A DNA stretch of 64,000 bases. Source: Bacillota bacterium (GTDB lineage: Bacteria; Bacillota; Clostridia; Lachnospirales; Cellulosilyticaceae). The position numbers and the translations under genes were made by a program. This document shows, one piece after another, positions 17,074 through 25,925 of the stretch (its first letter is position 1; each line of letters begins with the position of its first letter). The stretch is from the NCBI GenBank assembly GCA_023410675.1, contig JAEYPM010000019.1, forward strand, positions 50,417 through 114,416. Reading direction: 5' to 3'. The notes beneath the pieces were generated by a model. The model worked only from the letters and a program-made list of their open reading frames with translations, was not told the DNA's origin and ran no database searches.

Positions 17074-17103
17074 ATTATACCAAAAAGAGTTACTACTTTT
17101 CAA
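17074..17103 (-). promoter_or_regulatory. Promoter of candidate ncRNA
   Basis: Minus strand: TTGAAA (17098-17103), an 18-bp spacer and TATAAT (17074-17079) with an extended TG. It lies downstream of the PIN-like gene and points away from it. Confidence 0.6.
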
Positions 17104-17201
17104 TTTTTTTTTATAATTAATTTTTATAACTTACTTACTAGACATTTATTTTTACGTTTTATTATTAGCTATCTAGTCCTTTTCCTTCACAATAATAGTA
17201 A

Positions 17202-17243
17202 ATTGGTGGGTCGTTACCTTCAATTGTTACCCCACTAATTTTT
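17202..17243. terminator. Terminator-like hairpin after PIN-like gene
   Basis: A 9-bp stem (17202-17210, ATTGGTGGG; 17231-17239, CCCACTAAT) with one G-U pair. The plus-strand side is followed by T6 and the minus-strand side only by a weak T-rich tail. The only gene that could use it is the minus-strand PIN-like gene ending at 17281. Confidence 0.5.
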
Positions 17244-17280
17244 TACATAAAACTTTACAATAGGCTACTATATACCAATT

Positions 17281-18342
17281 TTATTTAGTATCCAGACCTT
17301 TAACTATCTCCTTACAATGGTCTTCTAAGTTTGTTTTTTTCATAAATTTATGTCTTTCTTCTTTATTAACATTATGTAATAACCACATCATATCTTCTAT
17401 AAACTCATAATCCTCATCACTAATATTAGGAAAATGTAACCCGCATACTTCTTCTGTTTTACCATTGATATGCTTTGGTTTCTTTTCGCCTCCATTAATC
17501 ATTTCATTTCCTATTCTATATAAATTTTTATCCATTGTAATAAGTACAGGATTCTTTATATCCCAATTATCTAATATTTCTTCTCCCATATATCTAGAAG
17601 CAGAATAGTTGAGCATTTTTATAAAGAATATATCCCATCCTGCATTCCAAACTTTTTCTCTCTTTTTCTTTCCCGTCAATGATTTCCCCTTAAGTTTCAA
17701 TAATTCTAATATATTATCTCTATTTTTATCTTTATTAAATAATATTTCTGTGATACACCATAGTTCATACTCAGGGATAATATGCATTTCTATATCAACA
17801 AATTTTATTATTTCTTTATAAATATTTCTTCTTTTATCAACTGGCAATAAGCCCTTTTTTATATTATCGATATCATCCCCAAGTAGCCCATAAAACTTTA
17901 ACAATACTGCTATAGTTGGAAGTATCTCTTGATTCACTTCAGGATTACTACTCAAATTTTTATCATCATGTTTTTCTTTAGATTTGACCTTATGTTTTGA
18001 ATAACTGGTTTCTTTTAGCTCCCCAAATATTCTCTTTAAGTGCTCCTCATCATGTTTTAACAACAAATCTAATGCATAGTTTATCTTTTGAGCTTTAGTT
18101 TCATCTTGACTATATTCTTGAAAATCCCAAGCATATTCTGCTATACCGATTTTTTGGATCACATTCTGATCTTTTAACAAATTTAATAATTCTTCTAGAT
18201 CTTTTCTTTCTTCTTCATTTAGCTTTTGTGGTTTATAAAATAAATCTTTTAATAAATTGACAATATTACTATCTAAAATATAGGTTGCTTTCTCGTCTAG
18301 TTTATTATACTCATTATTCTGTAATAAATATATAGTCTTCAT
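17281..18342 (-). CDS. Uncharacterised protein with PIN-like nuclease signature (353 aa)
   Basis: Not a family I can name. The order of acidic residues matches PIN-domain nucleases: a first strand YILDSNIV (Asp-24, Asn-26), Glu-69 in GIAEYAW, Asp-237 in GWDIFFIKML, and Asp-271 in the last strand VLITMDKNLYRIG. Residues ~110-140 are a lysine-rich linker and the middle is helical. The protein is soluble and lysine/glutamate-rich. It stands alone, flanked by 700 and 400 bp of AT-rich non-coding DNA, has a GGAGGG ribosome site, and no antitoxin-like ORF adjoins it. An RNase role in defence or RNA turnover is inference. Confidence 0.6.
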   Translation of the reverse strand: MKTIYLLQNNEYNKLDEKATYILDSNIVNLLKDLFYKPQKLNEEERKDLEELLNLLKDQNVIQKIGIAEYAWDFQEYSQDETKAQKINYALDLLLKHDEEHLKRIFGELKETSYSKHKVKSKEKHDDKNLSSNPEVNQEILPTIAVLLKFYGLLGDDIDNIKKGLLPVDKRRNIYKEIIKFVDIEMHIIPEYELWCITEILFNKDKNRDNILELLKLKGKSLTGKKKREKVWNAGWDIFFIKMLNYSASRYMGEEILDNWDIKNPVLITMDKNLYRIGNEMINGGEKKPKHINGKTEEVCGLHFPNISDEDYEFIEDMMWLLHNVNKEERHKFMKKTNLEDHCKEIVKGLDTK

Positions 18343-18727
18343 CTAATCCCTCCTATTTGAATATTAATAGTTATCTATAGAACATATCTTTATGCACTAT
18401 AATCTAACACCATACAGCTTTGATAACTCTAGTTTTTACTTGTTTCCACTAACTATGCCTACTGCTATATACAATAAACTATATTTAATACTATAATAGA
18501 ATATTTCTATATCTTGCTGTTGTGACAAATTTTTGCAGAACATGGTGTTTGGGATGTGATAAAAAAATATATATATAATTAATATATTACGCCAATATTG
18601 AGCTATTTACAATATTTGTACTTGAATTAATTTGACCAAATATCAAAAGATAATATAGTAACAATACAAGCTTCTTCATAAAGTTCTTTTGCTCTCCTTT
18701 ACAAACCTTTTTACGATGCAGCATAAA
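18343..18727. other. AT-rich intergenic region
   Basis: No ORF with a ribosome site and no clear RNA was seen. It should hold the promoter of the PIN-like gene (only weak hexamers near 18400). A poly-AT run lies around 18565-18590. Confidence 0.5.
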
Positions 18728-18750
18728 AAAAGCGAGCATATGCTCGCTAA
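18728..18750 (-). terminator. Terminator of 2-hydroxyacid dehydrogenase gene
   Basis: AGCGAGCATATGCTCGCT (18731-18748) is a perfect palindrome followed on the minus strand by TTTTTTTATG. It overlaps the stop codon. Confidence 0.8.
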
Positions 18751-19703
18751 ACAACTCTATTTCTTAATTCATTACGCTGAAATGCTTTTATATTTTCAAT
18801 CACTTCATTGATAAGTGCTTTTCTAGCTTCTATACTAGCCCATGCTATATGGGGTGTGATAAGCAATCTTGAGGTATCCTTTACAGTATATAGAGGGTTA
18901 TCACTTTTTATTGGCTCATCTTCTAGCACATCTAATCCTGCTCCACAAATAAGATTTTCATTAAGTGCCCTTGCTAGGTCTTTTTCGTTTACAATGCCAC
19001 CTCGTCCTAGGTTTAATAATAGGGCTGTTTTCTTCATTTGCTTTAGCTCGTTATAAGTTAATAAGTCTTTCGTATTATCTGTAAGTGGTGCGTGGATAGA
19101 GAGAATATCACTTAATTTAAGGAGTTCATCTAAAGTAACTCTTTGATATCCTTCATGATTATTTTCTCCTGAAGCTGAATAATAGATGACCTTTGCACCA
19201 AAAGACTTTGCAATTTCAGCAACCTTTTTTCCAATAGAGCCCATGCCAATAATGCCCCATACCTTATCACTGATTTCATTAAAAGACCATGCTAAGTATG
19301 AAAAAGTCTTACACTGTTCGTATTGTTTATTTTTCACATAATCATCATACAACCTTATCTTTTCAAGCAAATAAAATAACAAGGCAAAAGTGTGCTGCGT
19401 GACACTTTGTGTAGAATAACCTGCTACATTAGCTACGCCAATACCCTTTTGCTTAGCATAATGGATAGCAACATTATTATATCCCGTAGCAGTTAGTGCT
19501 ATTAATCTAAGCTTTTTTGCATCATGAAGATTTTCTTCATTTAATATGACTTTATTCGTGATAATTACATCGGCATCTTTAATACGCTCAGCTACCTGGC
19601 TATTATCTGTAAGATCGTAAATAGTTACATCGCCTAGCTTCATTAATTCACTTAAATCTATATCCTTACCTAGCGTTTGTGCATCTAATAAGCAAATTTT
19701 CAT
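18747..19703 (-). CDS. D-isomer-specific 2-hydroxyacid dehydrogenase
   Basis: A 318-aa NAD-dependent dehydrogenase. The Rossmann motif GIIGMGSIGKKVAEIAKSFG lies at about 147-166. Catalytic elements are LLNLGRGGIVNEKDL (Arg), LEDEPI (Glu) and ITPHIAWA (His). The closest functional type is glycerate dehydrogenase/hydroxypyruvate reductase, but substrate cannot be assigned from sequence. It is last in a minus-strand run after the aminopeptidase (42-bp gap). Confidence 0.9.
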   Translation of the reverse strand: MKICLLDAQTLGKDIDLSELMKLGDVTIYDLTDNSQVAERIKDADVIITNKVILNEENLHDAKKLRLIALTATGYNNVAIHYAKQKGIGVANVAGYSTQSVTQHTFALLFYLLEKIRLYDDYVKNKQYEQCKTFSYLAWSFNEISDKVWGIIGMGSIGKKVAEIAKSFGAKVIYYSASGENNHEGYQRVTLDELLKLSDILSIHAPLTDNTKDLLTYNELKQMKKTALLLNLGRGGIVNEKDLARALNENLICGAGLDVLEDEPIKSDNPLYTVKDTSRLLITPHIAWASIEARKALINEVIENIKAFQRNELRNRVV

Positions 19704-19745
19704 TGTCCTCTCCTCAGATGTTTTGTATAGTGAATGCTATATCTC

Positions 19746-20975
19746 TTAAATACACCATTCACCATCTTTTAAAATATCAAAAGTATTATCTGTATCATCT
19801 ACTGCTTCAATGTGCATATCAGCAGTGCCTACCATAAAATCTATATGAATGAGTGAAGTATTAAGGCCTGCTTCTTCCAGATCTTCATCCGTCATATTTT
19901 CTCCACCTTTTATATTAATTTGATAGCTAGAGCCAAATGCAAAATGGCATGAAGCATTTTCATCAAATAATGTATTAAAAAATATTGTATTGGAAGCAGA
20001 TACAGGTGAACTATGAGGGACTATAGCAACTTCTCCTAAATAGCACGCCCCTTCATCTGTTTCAATAAGCTTTTGAAGCATTGGATACCCTTGTTCAGCA
20101 GAATAATTAACCACTTTACCCTTTTCAAAATAAATCGTAAAATTTTCAATCAGATTTCCGCCATAACTTAGAGGTTTCGTAGCTGTAAGTTTACCTTCTA
20201 CGCCATATTTATGTGGGGCTGTAAAAACTTCTTCAGTAGGCATGTTAGCTACAAAATAAATGCCTTTTCTACTGTACTCGCCGCCTCCTGCCCATATATG
20301 GTTTTTAGGCAGCTTAACTTTAAGGTCTGTGCCAGTAGCTTTAAAATGAAGCTCCTTAACTTTTTTACTATTTAAATATTCTGATCTTCTTTCAAGGCTT
20401 TTAGTATGTTCTTTCCACGCCTTAACTGGATCATCTTCATTCATACGGCTCACTTCAAATATCTTTTCCCATAGTGTATCTAAGGCTTTTTGCTCATCCA
20501 TATCTGGAAATACTTTCATTGCCCATCCTTTAGTTGGTATAGATGCAACACACCATGGAATATCTGAGTTACTTATATATCTTCTATATTTAGCTAATGC
20601 TTTGTTCGCCGCTTTTTGAGCAATGGTAATTTTATTTGGATCAATATCTTTTAACAAATCTGGATTTGATGCACTAATGCTTATAAAGGCTGCCCCTTTT
20701 TCAGCTAAAGATGTATTAGCATCTGCTTTCCATTTTGGATACTCTTCTAAAGCCTCTTCACTTGCATGCCTATAGGTAATTTTAGTGAGTTCTTCATCTT
20801 GATAATCAACATAAACTCTTTTTGCTCCAGCTTCATAGGCACACGTTACAAGCTCTCGTGCAAAATAAGCCCCCTCAATAGGACTACTAATCATAAGGTA
20901 TTGTCCTTTTTGAATATTAACACCAATTTCTATAATGAGTTTCGCGTATTTTTTAAGTTTCTCTTCAAAGTTCAT
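19746..20975 (-). CDS. M29-family aminopeptidase (AmpS/PepS type)
   Basis: A 409-aa family M29 thermophilic-type aminopeptidase recognised by the N-terminal LKKYAKLIIEIGVNIQKGQ, the mid-protein NMPTEEVFTAPHKYGVEGKLTATKPL containing a metal-ligand glutamate, and the C-terminal FMVGTADMHIEAV. It is cytoplasmic and removes N-terminal residues from peptides, which fits the Opp importer. It is 17 bp after the DUF4250 gene in the same operon. Confidence 0.92.
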   Translation of the reverse strand: MNFEEKLKKYAKLIIEIGVNIQKGQYLMISSPIEGAYFARELVTCAYEAGAKRVYVDYQDEELTKITYRHASEEALEEYPKWKADANTSLAEKGAAFISISASNPDLLKDIDPNKITIAQKAANKALAKYRRYISNSDIPWCVASIPTKGWAMKVFPDMDEQKALDTLWEKIFEVSRMNEDDPVKAWKEHTKSLERRSEYLNSKKVKELHFKATGTDLKVKLPKNHIWAGGGEYSRKGIYFVANMPTEEVFTAPHKYGVEGKLTATKPLSYGGNLIENFTIYFEKGKVVNYSAEQGYPMLQKLIETDEGACYLGEVAIVPHSSPVSASNTIFFNTLFDENASCHFAFGSSYQINIKGGENMTDEDLEEAGLNTSLIHIDFMVGTADMHIEAVDDTDNTFDILKDGEWCI

Positions 20976-20992
20976 ATGATGTGATAAGGATA

Positions 20993-21196
20993 TTAACCCT
21001 TATCTTCTCCTTTCGCAATAAATTGATTGGTTTTCTCATTGTACTGATAACCAATCTTTTTCATTCTACTTATTATTTCATTGATATCCATATTATATGC
21101 TTTACATAGGCTTTCTAATGTAGGTTCTTCATCCCTTAATTTGGTATTGAGTAAACTAAGCAATATATATGGATCCTTTGCTGTTTGTATTGTCAT
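20993..21196 (-). CDS. DUF4250 small protein (67 aa)
   Basis: MTIQTAKDPYILLSLLNTKLRDEEPTL... matches the DUF4250 pattern: KDPY-x-LLS-x-x-NTKLRD near the start and IGYQYNEKTNQF near the end. A predicted helix-turn-helix-like middle is of unknown function. The ribosome site GGAGATG precedes ATG. It lies 28 bp after the histidine kinase and before the aminopeptidase. Confidence 0.85.
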   Translation of the reverse strand: MTIQTAKDPYILLSLLNTKLRDEEPTLESLCKAYNMDINEIISRMKKIGYQYNEKTNQFIAKGEDKG

Positions 21197-21224
21197 TAAG
21201 CATCTCCTTTAACACTAGGATGTA

Positions 21225-22631
21225 CTAGCCTTTTTTCATATATGATTTTACTCTATAGCTTAAATTAGGTGTGATTTTATAAACATAAATTGGTAATGAC
21301 ACTTTTACACAAGTCCCTTCTCCTTCTTTACTGTCAATTGTTATCATCCCCTCATTTTTCTTAACCAAATTCTGAACTATGGTTAAGCCTAATCCACTAC
21401 CTTCATATTTTTCTCTACTTTTATCCTCTCGATACATCCTGTCAAAGACAAATGGAAGATCTTGCGATGGAATACCAATGCCATTATCTCGTATAACAAC
21501 TGTCGCATATCTATTTTTAATGTACGTAGAGACTTCTATTTCTCCATTTTCAGGTGTAAACTTAAAGGCGTTTGATAGAAGATTAATCCAAATCTGTTTA
21601 ATAGCATTAAAATCTGAATATATGGTAACATCTCGTGTCTGTACTAGATTAATTTTATATATAATATTTTTTTCTTGTGCAGTAATTTTAAAACTGTTGA
21701 ATACTTGTTTAATGCTTGCATTTAGTATGATTTCTTCTGCATTCTCCGTTTCTTTCTTCTCCTCTAGCGTCCTTAGCATATTAAGATTATTAAGTAGCTT
21801 CCCAAACCTTACAACTTCCTCATAAAGAACTTTCATCTGTTCTTCGTCTATTGGATATATCCCATCGATCATAGCTTCTAAGTTATTTTGAAGAATATGT
21901 AATGGTGTTCTTATCTCATGTGAAATATCGGATATAAGCCTCTTTCTTATTGTATCTTGTTGCTCTAACCTTTCTGCTAAATAATTCATACTACGTCTTA
22001 ATTCTTCTATTTCACGTATTCTACTTCTTTTTAAATATCTGGTTGACAATTTCCCTTGGGCAAGTTCCAAAGATGTTTTTGCTATTGAAGAAATAGGCTT
22101 AGTAAATAATTTTGTCACATAAATACCTGCAAAAACAAACCATATTACAAATATAAGGCTATTCCACAATATACTTGTATTAAGCTGCTCTTGAAAGGTA
22201 ACATCTGTTTTTGTTAATAACATAGATGGCATGTATTCAATATTTAAATACCCAATAAGCTTCTTATCTTTAGAATAGAGTGGTCTTTCGTAAGATACAT
22301 AATTGGAATTAGGCTTTTCTTGGTAAGCAGCTAATTCAGTTGAAATATGTTTCCAAAGAACCTTCTTATCTACACTTAATATAGATAATGAGCATTTATC
22401 TATAAGCAGATTAGTGTCTAACTGATCATCAAGTTTTTTCTTCCAATTCGTCTCGTCATAAATATCACTATAAATATCTTCTACTGAAGAAGTAATACTT
22501 TGCAGATTACTTTCAACATAATCGGATACCCTATTCTTTATGGTGACATTAATGAAAAGACCTGTAAAAAGGATAACAAATCCTCCTACAAATAACATCA
22601 TAGCAAAAATTTGCTTTTTCATTGAAATCAT
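21225..22631 (-). CDS. Two-component sensor histidine kinase
   Basis: This 468-aa protein has TM1 (~9-30), an extracellular sensor of about 120 residues, TM2 (~150-170) and a HAMP domain (~170-225). HisKA carries the phospho-acceptor in SDISHEIRTPLH, and HATPase_c has N-box (NLLSNAFKF), G1 (DNGIGI) and G2 (GSGLGLTIV). The start overlaps the response regulator stop by 4 bp (ATGA), with GGAGA upstream. The signal is not deducible; envelope stress is a guess from the neighbouring ftsH. Confidence 0.93.
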   Translation of the reverse strand: MISMKKQIFAMMLFVGGFVILFTGLFINVTIKNRVSDYVESNLQSITSSVEDIYSDIYDETNWKKKLDDQLDTNLLIDKCSLSILSVDKKVLWKHISTELAAYQEKPNSNYVSYERPLYSKDKKLIGYLNIEYMPSMLLTKTDVTFQEQLNTSILWNSLIFVIWFVFAGIYVTKLFTKPISSIAKTSLELAQGKLSTRYLKRSRIREIEELRRSMNYLAERLEQQDTIRKRLISDISHEIRTPLHILQNNLEAMIDGIYPIDEEQMKVLYEEVVRFGKLLNNLNMLRTLEEKKETENAEEIILNASIKQVFNSFKITAQEKNIIYKINLVQTRDVTIYSDFNAIKQIWINLLSNAFKFTPENGEIEVSTYIKNRYATVVIRDNGIGIPSQDLPFVFDRMYREDKSREKYEGSGLGLTIVQNLVKKNEGMITIDSKEGEGTCVKVSLPIYVYKITPNLSYRVKSYMKKG

Positions 22632-23314
22632 AGAGTATCTCCTTCAAACTTATAGCCTATGCCTGTAACTGTTTTAATATATCTTGGATTCTTAGTATGG
22701 TCTTCTATTTTTTTCCTTAAATTTTTAATATGCACATCAATTGTACGGTCAAACCCATCAAAATCTATGCCCATAACAGCCTCTATAAGTTGATCTCTTG
22801 TAAACACCCTACCTGGATCTGATGCAAGCTTATATAATAAATCAAACTCATTAGGCGTAAGTGTGATAGCCTGATCTTTCTTTTTTACAATACGCTGCTC
22901 TAAATATATCTTTAAATTTCCTTTATCAAATACCATGACTTCTTTATTGTCTTCTCTTTTTTTCCTCATCTCAAGTGACTTAACTCTAGCAACAATTTCT
23001 CTTGGACTTACTGGTTTTACAAGATACTCATCTGCACCTATTTCAAACCCCTCTAATTTATTATCAAGGGTTCCCTTAGCAGTCACCATAATAATATGCA
23101 CATTTGAATTTTCTCTCATCTGCTTACAAATATCTTCACCTTGTATATCTGGAAGCATAAGATCTAATAGGACAATATCAATCTTATTACTAAAAAAAAC
23201 GTCTAATCCGTCTTTACCTGTATATGAAGTAAATACATTATATCCTTCTTTTTCTAAGTACTTCGTAATAATATCTGCTACTCTTTTTTCATCTTCAATA
23301 ATTAATATATTCAT
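22628..23314 (-). CDS. OmpR/PhoB-family response regulator
   Basis: Start at Met MNILIIEDEK (23312-23314) after AAAGGGGTGA; the longer frame to 23407 lacks a ribosome site. The 228-aa protein has a receiver domain with acidic pair EDE, phospho-acceptor Asp in IVLLDLMLP and Lys in VKPVSPREI. A winged helix output domain ends in DVHIKNLRKKIEDHTKNPRYI. It is co-transcribed with the kinase. A TATAAT at about 23343-23348 on the minus strand may be its -10, without a good -35. Confidence 0.94.
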   Translation of the reverse strand: MNILIIEDEKRVADIITKYLEKEGYNVFTSYTGKDGLDVFFSNKIDIVLLDLMLPDIQGEDICKQMRENSNVHIIMVTAKGTLDNKLEGFEIGADEYLVKPVSPREIVARVKSLEMRKKREDNKEVMVFDKGNLKIYLEQRIVKKKDQAITLTPNEFDLLYKLASDPGRVFTRDQLIEAVMGIDFDGFDRTIDVHIKNLRKKIEDHTKNPRYIKTVTGIGYKFEGDTL

Positions 23315-23407
23315 GGTATTCACCCCTTTATCTATTGCAATTCTATTATAAGGTAGTATACCCCACAAGTGTGAAGAAAAATTGAACAGAAAATAGAGTT
23401 TTAACAA

Positions 23408-23441
23408 TAAAAAAGCTAACCTCTCCTAGAAGAAGCTAGCT
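23408..23441 (-). terminator. Terminator of ftsH
   Basis: The hairpin AGCTAGCTTCT/AGAGGTTAGCT, with wobble pairs, overlaps the ftsH stop. It is followed on the minus strand by TTTTTTATTG. Confidence 0.7.
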
Positions 23442-25165
23442 ATGTCTTTCTCATCTAATGTTTCTTTTTCAAGTAAACTCTGTGCTATGTTATTTAGAGT
23501 GGTCTTATTTTTTTCAATAATATCTTTAGTGTCTGCATATAACTCTTTTATCTTACTAGCACATTTATCAAGTAGTGTTTGATTGCTCGTGCCCTCATGT
23601 CCTAATATCGTACTTAAATTAATCAAGCCATACTCTTCATCCATTCCATATTTAGCTATATAATCTTTAATATAACTACTTGCTTTTTCAATATCATTAC
23701 TTGCACCCGTAGTAATATTATCACTGCCAAATATTAGTTCTTCTGCAGCTCTTCCCGCTAAGCTAATTTTAATTTGCCCTAATATTTCAGATTTCGTAAG
23801 GTACATTTTATCTTTAGGTATATTCATGCTAAAGCCACCAGCCCCTTTTGTGCTTGGAATAATGGTAACCTTTGCAATACTATTATCTGGAGCAACTAAT
23901 TTTGTTACAAGTGCATGACCTGCTTCATGGAAAGCAGTAATTTCCCTATCTAAACTTGTAATCCCACTTCGATCTTTCTTTTGCATCCCTGCTATGACAA
24001 TATAAAAAGCTGTTTGTATATCTTCTTCTGTAATTACTTTAGTATTTCCTTTGGTTGCCAATATAGCTGCTTCATTTAATAAGCTTTCTATCATAGCCCC
24101 TGTAAAATAAACTGTTTGCCTTGCCAAGGCTACTGGATCCACTTCCTCTGATACAGGTTTGTTTTTAAGGTAAAGCCGAATAATTTGTTCTCTAGCATGT
24201 GCATCTGGATAACCTACTTCAACATGTCTATCAAATCTTCCTGCTCTAAGTAAAGCCTCATCTAACATATCGAGTCTGTTGGTAGCTGCAATGACAACGA
24301 TGCCTTCATCCTCTTTAAAACCTGACATTTCAGTAAGTAGTGCATTTAATGTCTGATCCTTTTCATCATTTGAATGATGGGGATTACTGCTTCTTTTTTT
24401 CCCTATCGCATCTATTTCATCAATAAAAATAACTGCTTTTTTATGCTTTCTAGCTTCTTTAAATATTTCTCTTACCCTACTTGCTCCTACACCTACATAA
24501 AGCTGCACAAAATCTGAGCCATTTACAGAAAAAAATGGAACTTCAGCTTCCTTTGCAATAGCTTTTGCCATCAGTGTTTTTCCCGTCCCTGGGGGCCCAT
24601 AAAGAATAACACCTTTTGGCATTCTCGCACCTAATTTTGCATACTTATGAGGGTTCTTTATAAAATCAACTATATCTTTAACTTGCTCTTTTGCTTCAAT
24701 ATTTCCAGCAATATCAGAAAAATCTACTTTAAGCTCTTGCATCTCTATTTGCTTATTAGCAAGAGACATGGCTCCATCTTTCTTTTTACTTCCTCTAACA
24801 ACAATATAAAAAACCCCAAGTAGTAGTGCAATGCTCATAATATAGTCTATTATATAGCTTGACGCAGTTTGACTTGCCTCTACTACGTTTATCCCTTTTA
24901 ATAATAGATTTTCTTTAAAATCAAGTGTCCTTGGATTATCTGTTGTATAAACCTTATGATCTCCCTTTAATTTAAACACTACTTTTGATGAATCACCAAA
25001 TGTAACCTCATCGACCTTTTGCATAGTTACAAGATTCAAAAATTCGTTATATGGAATATGTTCTTTCTCAAATCTTTTGTTAATATATACACCACTAATA
25101 AATGCTGTAATCATAAATAAAAGAAGTATCCATCTAAAATATTTATGACTGATAAGCTTTTTCAT
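23426..25165 (-). CDS. ftsH: ATP-dependent membrane zinc metalloprotease FtsH
   Basis: Start at 25165 ([12 protein letters not shown]) behind GAAGGAGGT. The 579-aa protein has TM1 (~8-26), a short external domain and TM2 (~106-124). The AAA module carries Walker A GPPGTGKT, Walker [12 protein letters not shown] and second region of homology RAGRFDR. The M41 zinc motif is HEAGH. It degrades misfolded membrane and regulatory proteins. It is slightly shorter than the common 600-650 residues because of a short C-terminus. It has its own promoter and terminator. Confidence 0.96.
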   Translation of the reverse strand: MKKLISHKYFRWILLLFMITAFISGVYINKRFEKEHIPYNEFLNLVTMQKVDEVTFGDSSKVVFKLKGDHKVYTTDNPRTLDFKENLLLKGINVVEASQTASSYIIDYIMSIALLLGVFYIVVRGSKKKDGAMSLANKQIEMQELKVDFSDIAGNIEAKEQVKDIVDFIKNPHKYAKLGARMPKGVILYGPPGTGKTLMAKAIAKEAEVPFFSVNGSDFVQLYVGVGASRVREIFKEARKHKKAVIFIDEIDAIGKKRSSNPHHSNDEKDQTLNALLTEMSGFKEDEGIVVIAATNRLDMLDEALLRAGRFDRHVEVGYPDAHAREQIIRLYLKNKPVSEEVDPVALARQTVYFTGAMIESLLNEAAILATKGNTKVITEEDIQTAFYIVIAGMQKKDRSGITSLDREITAFHEAGHALVTKLVAPDNSIAKVTIIPSTKGAGGFSMNIPKDKMYLTKSEILGQIKISLAGRAAEELIFGSDNITTGASNDIEKASSYIKDYIAKYGMDEEYGLINLSTILGHEGTSNQTLLDKCASKIKELYADTKDIIEKNKTTLNNIAQSLLEKETLDEKDIASFF

Positions 25166-25233
25166 AGAACCTCCTTCTAGCTTTCCTATTCTCAAGCTTT
25201 TAATCTTTAAATCAAGGGGCTATCCCTATAACC

Positions 25234-25262
25234 AGTATACTTTACATAAATAACATTGTCTA
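25234..25262 (-). promoter_or_regulatory. Promoter of ftsH
   Basis: Minus strand: TAGACA (25257-25262), a 17-bp spacer and TATACT (25234-25239), about 70 bp upstream of the ftsH start. Confidence 0.6.
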
Positions 25263-25340
25263 TTAGTGATAAATGGTAATCCATCATATAATGTGGGGAA
25301 AAAAGCCTAAAAAAATAAAAGTAAATAAGTAAAAATGGCA

Positions 25341-25448
25341 AAAAAAAATCGGAGAAAGATTCCGAGGTCTTTCTCCTTGAGAGAAGGTATTTTATTCTAG
25401 GGGTAGCAAATAATTTTATATTTGCTGTAACATCTGGGGGAAGTTACA
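25341..25448 (-). ncRNA. Candidate small structured RNA (~108 nt) with own terminator
   Basis: On the minus strand TATAAT with extended TG (25454-25459) precedes three successive hairpins. The first is TGTAAC/GTTACA with a CCCCC loop (25426-25448). The second is AGCAAATA/TATTTGCT (25405-25426). The third is a perfect 9-bp terminator stem GGAGAAAGA/TCTTTCTCC (25351-25376) followed by GATTTTTTTT. ftsH has its own promoter downstream, so this may be a stand-alone sRNA. A riboswitch-type leader is the alternative. No known family was recognised and the -35 is weak. Confidence 0.45.
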
Positions 25449-25459
25449 ACCTTATTATA

Positions 25460-25819
25460 TCAACATTTTTCGATAAAGTACATCCTAATTTTTTATATTT
25501 TGAGCTATTTTTTTATATATTTTTGACAAATAACTATTTTTTTTGCATATATTATTAATTTACCACCAATAATATTCGTTAATCATTGTATAAAACTCTA
25601 GTAGTTTTATTCGACCCCTAAGAAAGTCAAATTATTTTCTACAATAATTATATATTTTTATAAATGTTACTACTATTTTTGTAATGTTTTCACTTATTTT
25701 GTCGTTTTCTGCAAATTGTTTAGCGATTACTTCTAATAAATAGAAAGTATTCCTTTTTATTTTATTGATTGACTATTAATTTCATAATATTTATTCATTC
25801 TTAAAATTATAACTTTTTA
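25460..25819. other. AT-rich intergenic region upstream of fba
   Basis: No credible ORF, RNA structure or promoter was seen apart from the fba promoter at its right end. The plus strand is extremely T-rich. Confidence 0.5.
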
Positions 25820-25848
25820 TTTCTTTTTTAGCAAATTACAGTTATAAT
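25820..25848 (+). promoter_or_regulatory. Candidate promoter of fba
   Basis: TTTCTT (25820-25825), a 17-bp spacer and TATAAT (25843-25848). The leader to the ATG is about 75 nt. Confidence 0.4.
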
Positions 25849-25925
25849 AACCCATAGAAAGAAAAAATATCTAAAGTATTTTATTCTGCATATCCTATCG
25901 GAAATAAATTTATGGAGGTTTTATC

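Noticed and set aside
16900..17245. Plus-strand ncRNA ending at the 17202-17243 hairpin
   Set aside because: The T-run on the plus strand is good, but no plus-strand promoter was found upstream; the minus-strand reading fits better.
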